Part shown: positions 54,979 through 64,000 of the stretch, piece by piece | Layout: each line of letters opens with the position of its first letter | Numbering within the stretch: the stretch's first letter is position 1 | Translations under genes and position numbers: made by a program | The notes under the pieces: generated by a model | The model's input: only the letters and a program-made list of their open reading frames with translations | The model's database searches: none | What the model was told of the DNA's origin: nothing | Source of the DNA: Bufo bufo | Lineage: Eukaryota > Chordata > Amphibia > Anura > Bufonidae | Assembly (NCBI RefSeq): GCF_905171765.1 | Contig: NC_053391.1 | Span: 187,746,559-187,810,558 of the forward strand | Direction: 5' to 3' | Length of the DNA stretch: 64,000 nt

Positions 54979-56538
54979 CAGTCGTGGCCAAAAGTTTTGA
55001 GAATGACACAAATATTAGTTTTCACAAAGTTTGCTGCTAAACTGCTTTTAGATCTTTGTTTCAGTTGTTTCTGTGATGTAGTGAAATATAATTACACGCA
55101 CTTCATACGTTTCAAAGGCTTTTATTGACAATTACATGACATTTATGCAAAGAGTCAGTATTTTCAGTGTTGGCCCTTCTTTTTCAGGACCTCTGCAATT
55201 TCGACTGGGCATGCTCTCAATAGACTTCTGGGCCAATTCCTGACTGATAGCAACCCATTCTTTCATAATCACTTCTTGGAGTTTGTCAGAATTTGTGGGT
55301 TTTTGTTTGTCCACCCGCCTCTTGAGGATTGACCACAAGTTCTCAATGGGATTAAGATCTGGGGAGTTTCCAGGCCATGGACCCAAAATGTCAACGTTTT
55401 GGTCCCCGAGCCACTTAGTTATCACTTTTGCCTTATGGCACGATGCTCCATCGTGCTGGAAAATGCATTGTTCTTCACCAAACTGTTGTTGGATTGTTGG
55501 AAGAAGTTGCTGTTGGAGGGTGTTTTGGTACCATTCTTTATTCATGGCTGTGTTTTTGGGCAAAATTGTGAGTGAGCCCACTCCCTTGGATGAGAAGCAA
55601 CCCCACACATGAATGGTCTCAGGATGCTTTACTGTTGGCATGACACAGGACTGATGGTATCGCTCACCTTTTCTTCTCCGGACAAGCCTTTTTCCAGATG
55701 CCCCAGACAATCGGAAAGAGGCTTCATCGGAGAATATGACTTTGCCCCAGTCCTCAGCAGTCCATTCACCATACCTTCTGCAGAAGATCAATCTGTCCCT
55801 GATGTTTTTTTTGGAGAGAAGTGGCTTCTTTGCTGGCCTTCTTGACACCAGGCCATCTTCCAAAAGTCTTTGCCTCACTGTGTGCAAGCAGATGCGCTCA
55901 CACCTGCCTGCTGCCATTCCTGAGCAAGCTCTGCACTGGTGGCACTCCAATCCCACAGCTGAATCCTCTTTAGGAGACAATCCTGGCGCTTGCTGGACTT
56001 TCTTGGACGCCCTGAAGCCTTCTTAACAAGAATTGAACCTCTTTCCTTGAAGTTCTTGATGATCCTATAAATTGTTGATTGAGGTGCAATCTTAGTAGCC
56101 ACAATATCCTTGCCTGTGAAGCCATTTTTATGCAACGCAATGATGGCTGCACGCGTTTCTTTTCAGGTCACCATGGTTAACAATGGAAGAACAATGATTT
56201 CAAGCATCACCCTCCTTTTAACATGTCGTGTCTGCCATTTTAACCCAATCAGCCTGACATGATGATCTCCAGCCTTGTGCTCGTCAACATTCTCACCTGA
56301 GTTAACAAGACAATTACTGAAATGATCTCAGCAGGTCCTTTAATGACAGCAATGAAATGCAGTGGAAAGGTTTTTTTGGGATTAAGTTAATTTTCATGGC
56401 AAAGAAGGACTGTGCAATTCATCTGATCACTCTTCATAACATTCTGGAGTATATGCAAATTGCTATTATAAAAACTTAAGCAGCAACTTTTCCAATTTCC
56501 ACTATTTATGTAATTCTCAAAACTTTTGGCCCCGACTG
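54979..56538 (-). mobile_element. Tc1-like DD35E transposon, second copy (1560 bp)
   Basis: Ends CAGTCGTGGCCAAAAGTTTT and the mirrored TTTTGGCCCCGACTG, each next to TA (54977-54978 and 56539-56540), nested in L1 ORF2. Same family as 6317-9116, but with the transposase almost full length. It serves as the reference for what the first copy lost. Confidence 0.94.
55132..56174 (-). pseudogene. DD35E Tc1-like transposase, near complete but broken
   Basis: ATG 56174 is followed by a TGA at the fourth codon, where the first copy has Cys. Then ALHKNGFTGKDIVATKIAP (helix-turn-helix) and KASGRPRKSSKRQ with the GRPR hook. A one-base shift near 55885 moves the frame; VRQRLLEDGLVSRRPAKKP follows. Core: VIFSDEASFRLSG (first Asp), WGCFSSKGVG, IFQHDGASCHKAK (second Asp), [12 protein letters not shown] (Glu). 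Exactly 35 residues lie between second Asp and Glu, as in the DD35E group published as Traveler. Two lesions, core intact. Confidence 0.93.
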
Positions 56539-58804
56539 TACAACATCCAACTGGGTTATCAAGACCTCCTTATGGGATAACGGGTCTATTGGCATCAAAC
56601 TGGTCTTAGAACAATTTATGTGAAGACCAGATACCTCACCAAATAGTTTAACCATTTGGATGATTCTTGGGAGAGTTATTTCCGTGTGGTCTATAAAAAA
56701 AAGAACATCATCCGCATATAAGGAAATACGATCGTCCACTCCTAATGTTCCGAATCCTTTCATTTGATCATCCTGCCTAATGGCCAGAGCTAGGGGCTCG
56801 ATGTAAATATCAAATAACAATGGTGATAGTGGACAACCCTGGCGAGTACCTCTATTTAGATCAAAACTAGTAGTCAGGATCCCATTAAGACTCAGTTTCG
56901 CCGTTGGGAATCTATACAATAATTTAAGGGTATTTATAAATTTCTCTCCAAAACCCATCCTGATCAGAAGCCTCCAGAGGAAACGCCACTCCACCCTGTC
57001 AAAGGCCTTAGAGGCATCCAGTGACAGGATGGAGCGGGTGGCCCCCCCAGGGGCTTGTATGTTAGCAAAGAGCAGATGAAGATTATGATGAGTGCCCTTG
57101 TTTGGAATAAATCCATTCTGATCTGGATGGACAATGGAGGAAATGACCCTAGAGAGCCTTTTGGCCAAAATCCTTGCAATTAGCTTTACATCTGCATTAA
57201 GCAGTGAAATCGGTCTATACGATCCCAGATCTATTGGGTCCTTGCCTTTTTTTGGAACTAGTGTTATTACAGCTTCCATCATTGAGTTGGCAGTTTCCCA
57301 CCCTCCACCAATTCAGCAAACACCCCCAAAAGTCTAGGAAAAATAATCTCCTTATATTTACTATAAAATTCATATGGGAGTCCATCTGAACTGGGGGTGG
57401 AATTACCCGAACATAATTTAATTGCCCCATCAAGTTCCTGAATCGAAAAATCTACCTCAAGTGCTTTCTTTTGGGCCACGGTAATAGTTGGAAAGACAAT
57501 GCCATCAAGATAAGAATCCATCATTTCATCTGTAACTTTAGAGTCAGCTTTATAAAGGTCTGAAAAATAATCCAAAAACGCTTTCTCTACAGAACTTTGT
57601 CCACTAGCCATCCTACCATTGGCCAGTCGGACATTGTCTATATATTTTTTGGATTCCTGGCTCGAAATCACTCTAGATAGAAGTTTCCCAGGTCGCCCTG
57701 ATTCTGTAAAATATTTTTGCCCCTTAAAAAATAAATTTTGTTGGGCCTTGTCCAACAAAAAGTTGGAATATACTTGTGTAGTCTTCTGCATATTTTCCCT
57801 ATTTTCCTCTGTCTTATTTGTATAGAAGGATTGTGTAGCTCAGGATGCTAGTTCTTCTAAGTTTTTCATTTTTTTCCCATACTCCTTTCTCAGGTTCGCA
57901 ATGTTACTGACCATTATTCTCCTCATATAGGCCTTAAAGGTATCCCATACCACCTGGGTTTTTGCTGAGCCATAATTAGTGTCCCAAAATCGGTTAATTT
58001 CCTTTTGTATTATATCATGTCTCTTTATTACTGATAGCCAATAAGGGTTTAATCTGAATAGGGGCCTCTCTATATGTTTCTCATGGGTCGGACAAAGTTC
58101 AAGGAGTAGGGGTAGATGGTCTGAGAATAATCTTGTCTCATACTTTCGTTTTACAAATCTCACATATTTTCTATTCATCAGGGCAAGGTCTATTCTAGAC
58201 ATGGATCTGCCTGAATTACTGATGCATGAGAAAACCCTTTTCCCGTGGCCCAAATGTCCCCAAACATCTTCAAATCCGGCCTCAGAACAAAACCGTGCCA
58301 AGGGGGACCCCTGTACAGGAGTGTCCTCCTTGACACCCGAAGAGACCCTATCCAACACAGGATTGATAACACAATTGAAATCTCCAAAAATCAGTGTTGG
58401 ACACTCTGGCCATTTATCCATAAATGATAACAACGAGTTGAGGACTGAGAAAGAGAATGGAGGTGGAATAAAGACAAAGGCCAAAATACATGTCTTCCCC
58501 ATCAACCTGCAGTATAGGAAGACAAATCTCCCTTGTTGGTCAACAGAGGATGCCTCGCACACGAAATCAATCGTTCTATATCTAAAAATGGTAACTCCCC
58601 TAGAATAGAGTGATACGTGTGTGCAGCCCATCCCCTGCCGACCATCCTGGAGGTCTCCCCAGTAAGATGCGTTTCCAACAAACATACTATTGCTGGGAGA
58701 TGGATCCGCATCAGATCAAAAACTGCTTGTCTCTTTCTTCTATCCCCCAGGCCCCGTACATTCCAGGCAAAAAAAAAAGGAGATGCATCGCAGCCCGAAC
58801 CCAA
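56539..58804 (-). pseudogene. L1 ORF2: endonuclease and reverse transcriptase
   Basis: Minus strand, right to left: endonuclease with AWNVRGLGD (58790; catalytic Asn), CLLETHL (Glu), FGDFNCVINP, SRIDLALMN and FSDHLPLL; a frame change near 58610 and a stop at 57840. Then a linker with helical EVDFSIQELDGAIKLCSG (57791-57279), a frame change near 57282, and RT: AVITLVPKKGKDP, YRPISLLNADVKL, SLDASKAFDRVEW, GTRQGCPLSPLLFD, catalytic YADDVLFF, GLHINCSKT. The DD35E transposon interrupts at 56538. The motif set is that of the L1/Tx1 clade. At least three lesions. Confidence 0.9.
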
Positions 58805-58960
58805 CCACCCCCCACCCCCCCCCCCCCCACCTCCCCAACCAAAAACCCATCTCCCCCTTGCTCCATCACTAGGTGACAGACCTCTTAACTAGGACCATCC
58901 CTCCCCCACCCCCTCAACCAGACCTCCAAAAAGAAAGAAAGCAGATTTTAAACATTACTC
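58805..58960. other. C-rich spacer between L1 ORF2 and ORF1
   Basis: A C-run (58806-58830, CCACCCCCCCCCCC type) and further CCCTC-rich text. Frames across it are proline-rich artefacts. Confidence 0.6.
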
Positions 58961-58964
58961 CGAT

Positions 58965-59917
58965 CTAGCCAATCAGTGGCCACTTCTGGAGAGTAAAAAA
59001 AAGGACATTATCATTAAATACAATCCTTAACTTGGCTGGATATATAAAGGAATACTTAATATCTTTGCTCTGAAGCCGTTTTTTAACATCCAAAAATGTA
59101 CGTCTCTTATCTTGAACTTCTTTTGAAAAATCGGGGAAAAAGGAAAGTTTACATCCATTATACGTAATCGGGGGAGAATCCCGTGCTCGCCTCAAAATCA
59201 TATCTCTATCAACAGCGGCTAGCATCTTAACTATTACCGTCCTTGGCCACCGAACAGGAATCGGTTTGCCACCAGGTATTCGATGGGCCCTTTCAATTAG
59301 AAACAAAGATAAAAAATGTTCCTTCCCGTAATTATCAAAAATGATGGATTAAATTATTCCAGCTAGGTTTTTTTCATCAGAGGATTCTGTTAAACCTATA
59401 ATTCGGACATTACATCTTCTTGAGCGATCCATTAGATCCACCGTTTTTTTTCTAGATAATTATAATCTATTTTTACTGTATTATTCTCCGCTTTTAATGC
59501 TTTCACTTCTTGCTCCAGGTTAGCCACTGTGTTTTCTAATTCTTTAGTTCTGTCCCGGATCTTCGCCAAGTCATCTTTTATAATAAGGAGATCCGTCTGT
59601 ACTGACCCCATTTGAACAGCAATATTTTGTATCGCTTTCCCATTGTTTTTAACGATGGATTAAATTTCCTCTAATGGAGAGGGGTTATCCATAGGTGTCT
59701 CCCCATCTCCAATATGAGAGTCTCCTTCAAGTGCCTCCTCCGCCCTGACCTCCGGAAGATTTTTTCTTATATTAGTATCCAGCTTCCCCTTTAGTCCTGA
59801 CCTGGTACTGATATTTGGAGATCTCAGAAATTGATCAATTTTAGAGGACTCTGTTTGTTTCTGTCCCACCTTAACCGTGTTTAAGTCTGTTAAACGTCTG
59901 TTCTGTTTAGGGGCCAT
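58965..59917 (-). pseudogene. L1 ORF1 protein, broken
   Basis: ATG 59917 (MAPKQNRRLTDLNTVKVG), open to LEEI at 59660. A decayed middle (59640-59310) on the minus strand has the composition of a coiled coil (LEQEVKALK-like). The C-terminal RNA-binding part follows: ERAHRIPGGKPIPVRWPRTV, RRARDSPPITYNGCKLSFFP, FSKEVQDKRRTF, ending 58965. This order, coiled coil then RRM/CTD, is that of L1-type ORF1 chaperones. Stops separate the pieces. Confidence 0.8.
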
Positions 59918-59924
59918 CCTTTTT

Positions 59925-60290
59925 TTCCTTTCCCCTTCTCTTCTTTCCTCCTCTCTTTTTCTTTTTTTCTTTTCCCCCTTTCTCTTTTTTTTTTCTTCTT
60001 CTTTCCCCTTTTTTTTTTTTCTTTTTTTTTTCTCTCTCCTCTTCCTCCTCCTCCTTCTCCGTCTCCCTCTCCTCTTCTTATTCTTTCCTCCTCTGTCCTC
60101 CCCCCTTTTTTTTATATTTTTTTCTTTCTCCTCAAACTCTCCTCAGCGCCCGCCTTTTTTTTGTTTCCCCCCTCCTTTCCCCTTTATTTATTATTTATTT
60201 ATTTATTTATTTTTTCTTTCTCCTTCCCTTAGCCCAGTAAAGCTTTCACTTCTCCTTTTTTTTCCTAGCCCCCACTTCAATACAGGAGGT
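59925..60290. repeat. Polypyrimidine tract
   Basis: About 330 bases of C and T almost without purines (59930-60180), then (ATTT)n at 60186-60212. On the LINE strand it is purine-rich and directly precedes ORF1. A Phe-rich frame over it is an artefact. Confidence 0.8.
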
Positions 60291-60965
60291 TAATAATAAA
60301 TTACAATACTGGGGAATAAGGGTTAAACACTGAAACTGTCACATAGGGTTAGATGAGGTTAGATAGTTCAGGATGAGGCAGAGAAAAAAACACGAGGAGA
60401 GGAGGGGGATGAGGCAAACAAGGGGTCCCGAGCAGGGGGGGACAGCCGGCATAGATCTCACCACTCAAGCGTCTTCTTAGGATCTTCTAGACTGATTTCA
60501 CCCTCTGCAAGGCTCCAGAAGAGATTCACCGGCAGACGAGAAGTCTGAGAGGGGAAATTAGAGGAAGAAGCAGACGATCCACCGATAACCCGAATCAAAA
60601 TACAGCGTGAGGAGTCCACAGGAACATCGGCGTCTCTACAGGCGTGGAGGGAGATGGATCGCAGCGAAATCTCAACTGGGCGGCAGGAGGGAAGCAGGAA
60701 AGCAGGAGAGCAAACGGGGCAGGCACCGGCCTGACCGGAACAGAGGAAGTGGGTGCACTTTCACCTCCCAAGCAGGGGAGCAGAGCAAGGATCCTCCAGT
60801 CCCGCTGCAGTCACATAGCGGGAAATTCAAACAGGGAATCAGCGCCAGCATCGCCAGGATCTACAGCCATCACGGAGACAGCCGACATCACGGAGGTAGG
60901 CTGGTGAGGGAGGAGGGAGAGCGCAACGCTACACTCACGTCATCACGTCCTCACCCATCAATTCC
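60291..60965. other. GC-richer LINE 5' region, no gene
   Basis: Presumed 5' leader of the L1-type LINE, inside its target duplication. Open frames on the plus strand here (for example 60607-60981) have no motif and oppose the LINE. Confidence 0.5.
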
Positions 60966-60979
60966 ACCTTTCATTACTT

Positions 60980-61429
60980 AGAATAAAATGGCCTCCGTCC
61001 TACCAGTACACACAGAACCTGTCCTAATCACACAGGAGGACAAGTTACTTCACAACACTGAGCTGAAGAGCTGCCTCACCCTCCTCTCTGCTCTGTGGGA
61101 ATGGAAATGATGAGGAGACATGAAGTACAGAGAGGAGGGTGGGGGCAATGAGCAGCAGAACTTGTATGCAGTCTCCATTACCACAGCTCCATATCACCAC
61201 AGTCTGTCCTGTCCATCCTCTCTGTACTTCATGTCTCCTCTGAACTAAATTCCCCAGAGATTCAGCTAAAGTTCTTATCAGCTTTATTCAGGATCATAAT
61301 CCCTGACAAGTGCAGTGTCCTGAAACACACTGCTTAATGTTGTGATTGTGATTCATGTAAACTGTCCTTGTAAAGATGTTCTCATAAAGTTGCATAGGGA
61401 GTGGGAGGTTCTAACAAGACTCCCAGGGC
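60980..61429. repeat. Foldback DNA and flank
   Basis: GAGACATGAAGTACAGAGAGG (61110) is mirrored by CCTCTCTGTACTTCATGTCTC (61217). Probably the right part of the repeat split by the LINE. The rest (61333-61429) is unassigned. Confidence 0.6.
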
Positions 61430-61432
61430 TAA

Positions 61433-62200
61433 GGCCTCTTTCACACTTGCGTTGTCCGGATCCGGTGTGTACTCCACTTGCCGGAATTACACGCCGGATC
61501 CTGAAAAACGCAAGTGTACTGAAAGCATTTGAAGACGGAGCCGTCTTCAAATTGCGTTCAGTGTTACTATGGCAGCCAGGACGCTATTAAAGTCCTGGCT
61601 GCCATAGTAGTAGTGGGGAGCGGGGAAGCGGTATACTTACAGTCCGTGCGGCTCCCGGGGCGCTCCAGAAAGACGTCAGAGCGCCCCATGCGCATGGATG
61701 ACGTGATCCATGCGATCACGTGATCCATGCGCTTGGGGCACCCTGACGTCACTCTGGAGCGCCCCAGGAGCCGCACGGACGGTAAGTATGCTGCTCCCCC
61801 GCTCCCTGCTACACTTTACCATGGCTGCCAGGACTTTAGCGTCCCGGCAGCCATGGTAACCATTCAGAAAAAGCTAAATGCCGGGTCCGGCAATGCGCCG
61901 AAACGACGTTTAGCTTAAGGCCGGATCCGGATCAATGCCTTTCAATGGGCATTAATTCTGGATCCGGCCTTGCGGCAAGTCTTCAGGATTTTTGGCCGGA
62001 GCAAAAAGCGCAGCATGCTGCGGTATTTTCTCCGGCCATAAAACGTTCCGTTCCGGAACTGAAGACATCCTGATGCATCCTGAATGGATTTCACTCGATT
62101 CAGAATGCATTAGGATAAAACTGATCAGGATTCTTCTGGCATAGAGCCCCGACGACGGAACTCTATGCCGGAAGAAAAGAACGCAAGTGTGAAAGAGCCC
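61433..62200. mobile_element. PIF/Harbinger-type MITE (768 bp)
   Basis: Ends GGCCTCTTTCACACTTGCG and CGCAAGTGTGAAAGAGCCC, with TAA on both sides (61430-61432; 62201-62203), the three-base duplication of that superfamily. Internal hairpins include GGCAGCCAGGAC/GTCCTGGCTGCC and GATCACGTGATC. No transposase. Confidence 0.8.
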
Positions 62201-62245
62201 TAACTCCGCACAATTGAAAGGTGCTGCCCTCAGAGAAGTGAAATC

Positions 62246-62536
62246 TTGGCCCAGCTCAGAGAGAAAAACCCTGAGGAGATATTTGGACGACTCTACACCA
62301 CTTTTGAACCCAGGACTGTGTCAGAGGTCAAGGTGAGATTCTTCAGCAAGAGACAGCAGCCTGGTGAGTCACTTAGAGACTTTGCATTGCCCTTACAGGA
62401 AACTCTGCGTGCTGTTATACAGGTAGACCCCCATAAAGAAGAGGATCAAGATAAAACACTAAAAGAACAATTCATTGAAGGTGTTAGGACAGAAACCTTA
62501 AAATGCCAGTTAACCACCTCAGCTTCCCTAGCTTAA
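62246..62536 (+). pseudogene. Gag capsid relic of an LTR retrotransposon
   Basis: 96 codons: PEEIFGRLYTTFEPRTVSEV, RFFSKRQQPGESLRDFALPL, DQDKTLKEQFIEGVRTETLK, the C-terminal capsid signature shared by Ty3/gypsy Gag and Gag-derived PNMA-like genes. It has no knuckle and no Pol, and is cut near 62517 where the next repeat begins. It is more likely an old element fragment than a domesticated gene. Confidence 0.75.
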
Positions 62537-64000
62537 ACACCCTTAATGACCAGGCCACTTTTTACACTTCTGACCTACACTACTTTCACCGTTTATTGCT
62601 CGGTCATGCAACTTACCACCCAAATGAATTTTACCTCCTTTTCTTCTCACTAATAGAGCTTTCATTTGGTGGTATTTCATTGCTGCTGACATTTTTACTT
62701 TTTTTGTTATTAATCGAAATTTTACGTTTTTTTTTGCAAAAAAATGACATTTTTCACTTTCAGTTGTAAATTTTTTTTAAAAAAACGACATCCATATATA
62801 AATTTCTCTCTAAATTTATTGCTCTACATGTCTTTGATAAAAAAAAAATGTTTGGGTAAAAAAAAAAATGGTTTGGGTAAAAGTTATAGCGTTTACAAAC
62901 TATGGTACAAAAATGTGAATTTCCGCTTTTTGAAGCAGCTCTGACTTTCTGAGCACCTGTCATGTTTCCTGAGGTTCTACAATGCCCAGACAGTAGAAAA
63001 AACCCACAAATGACCCCATTTCGGAAAGTAGACACCCTAAGGTATTCGCTGATGGGCATAGTGAGTTCATAGAACTTTTTATTTTTTGTCACAAGTTAGC
63101 GGAAAATTATGATTTTTATTTTTCTTACAAAGTCTCATATTCCACTAACTTGTGACAAAAAATAAAAACTTCCATGAACTCACTATGCCCATCACGAAAT
63201 ACCTTGGGGTGTCTTCTTTCCAAAATGGGGTCACTTGTGGGGTAGTTATACTGCCCTGGCATTTTAGGGGCCCAAATGCGTGCGAAGTAGTTTGAAATCA
63301 AAATCTGTAAAAAATGGCCGGTGAAATCCGAAAGGTGCTCTTTGGAATGTGGGCCCCTTTGCCCACCTAGGCTGCAAAAAAGTGTCACACATGTGGTATT
63401 GCCGTACTCAGGAGAAGTTGGGCAATGTGTTTTGGGGTGTCATTCTACATATACCCATGCTGGGTGAGAGAAATATCTTGGCAAAAGACAACTTTTCCCA
63501 TTTTTTTATACAAAGTTGGCATTTGACCAAGATATTTATCTCACCCAGCATGGGTATATGTAAAATGACACCCCAAAACACATTGCCCAACTTCTCCTGA
63601 GTACGGCGATACCACATGTGTGACACTTTTTTGCAGCCTAGGTGGGCAAAGGGGCCCACATTCCAAAGAGCACCTTTCGGATTTCACCGGCCATTTTTTA
63701 CACATTTTGATTTCAAACTACTTACCACACATTAGGGCCCCTAGAATGCCAGGGCAGTATAACTACCCCACAAGTGACCCCATTTTGGAAAGAAGACACC
63801 CCAAGGTATTCCGTGAGGGGCATGGCGAGTTCCTAGAATTTTTTATTTTTTGTCACAAGTTAGCGGAAAATTATGATTTTTATTTTTTTTCTTACAAAGT
63901 CTCATATTCCACAAACTTGTGATAAAAAATAAAAATTTCCATGAACTCACTATGCCCATCACAAAATACCTGGGGGTGTCTTCTTTCCAAAATGGGGTCA
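62530..64000. mobile_element. piggyBac-type repeat, runs off the right edge
   Basis: Starts ACACCCTTAATGACCAGGCC after CTTAA, like the ends of TTAA elements in this window, and has AGACACCCTAAGGTATTC-type blocks related to the other two. Dominated by a large palindrome (63140-63868) and repeats of GTCACAAGTTAGCGG. No transposase visible; the other end is outside. Confidence 0.7.
63140..63868. repeat. Large palindrome, arms about 345 bp
   Basis: Left arm 63140-63484, right arm 63526-63868, centre near 63505. CATTGCCCAACTTCTCC, GGGCCCACATTCC and ACTTGTGGGGTAG and their complements pair throughout with scattered differences. Matching open frames on opposite strands (63125-63388 and 63620-63922) are a consequence of this symmetry and are not genes. 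Confidence 0.88.

Larger units (their letters stand above)
53681..60965 (-). mobile_element. L1/Tx1-type LINE with nested elements
   Basis: ACCTTTCATTACTT is repeated exactly at 53667-53680 and 60966-60979 (14 bp target duplication). The 3' end on the minus strand is a short A-tail (T-run at 53681). ORF1 is at 58965-59917 and ORF2 pieces at 54427-58804. Nested: a foldback MITE (about 53771-54312) and a DD35E Tc1-like element (54979-56538). Upstream of ORF1 is a purine-rich (minus strand) stretch that may be the 5' leader. Confidence 0.9.

Noticed and set aside
59877..60293. Phe/Ser-rich 138-codon frame
   Set aside because: Translation of a polypyrimidine tract.
60607..60981. 124-codon plus-strand frame
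   Set aside because: No motif, lies within the presumed LINE leader on the opposite strand, and crosses the target duplication.
63125..63922. Two identical proteins on opposite strands
   Set aside because: They are the arms of one palindrome, and the text matches non-coding repeat found elsewhere.

Overview
This 64 kb window looks like vertebrate nuclear DNA, most probably from an anuran amphibian. It is almost wall-to-wall transposable elements and holds no recognisable host gene, tRNA, rRNA or CRISPR. The organism call is inference. It rests on the mix of CR1, L2 and L1/Tx1 LINEs, a Penelope-like element with a GIY-YIG end, Ty3/gypsy elements with and without a visible chromodomain, piggyBac, many Tc1-like families, and foldback elements of the kind common in frog genomes. 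All open frames that make sense belong to mobile elements.

Layout. 1-3995: a Ty3/gypsy element on the minus strand, with an open gag-pol running off the left edge and a 490 bp LTR. 3996-5502: a 523 bp tandem repeat and a MITE-like unit with a 27 bp minisatellite. 6317-9116: a deleted DD35E Tc1-like element holding a 5'-truncated CR1. About 9740-18692: a long CR1 split by a solo LTR (12840-13366) and by a piggyBac element (13747-17896, TTAA duplication). 17399-21190: a recent 1.9 kb tandem duplication. 21199-28430: two Penelope-like copies head to head, with a hammerhead-ribozyme-like motif at 25056-25132. 28560-39008: an L2 LINE split by a DD34E Tc1-like element, itself split by a 5.6 kb chromovirus with 660 bp LTRs, 3 mismatches between them and a perfect 5 bp target duplication.

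39011-43295: four Tc1-like elements in a row, separated by TA or (TA)n: a deleted DD36E, a deleted DD34E, an apparently intact DD34E with 210 bp inverted ends, and a remnant. 43298-46260: a 27 bp minisatellite, two foldback elements and unassigned sequence. 46264-48516: a MITE holding a hAT-type MITE (perfect 8 bp target duplication) and a foldback insert. 48898-50461: a DD37E Tc1-like element with an intact transposase. 50488-53535: a Tc1-like relic split by a TTAA-flanked piggyBac-type MITE. 53681-60965: an L1/Tx1-type LINE with a 14 bp target duplication, carrying a second DD35E copy. 60980-64000: foldback DNA, a PIF/Harbinger-type MITE, a gag relic, and a piggyBac-type repeat with a palindrome of about 345 bp per arm.

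There is no pathway here. The interest lies in nesting order, in two transposases with open frames and intact catalytic triads, in DD34E, DD35E, DD36E and DD37E families sharing one window, and in the ribozyme-like motif of the Penelope-like element. Boundaries given to the base come from visible target duplications or inverted ends; others are marked approximate.
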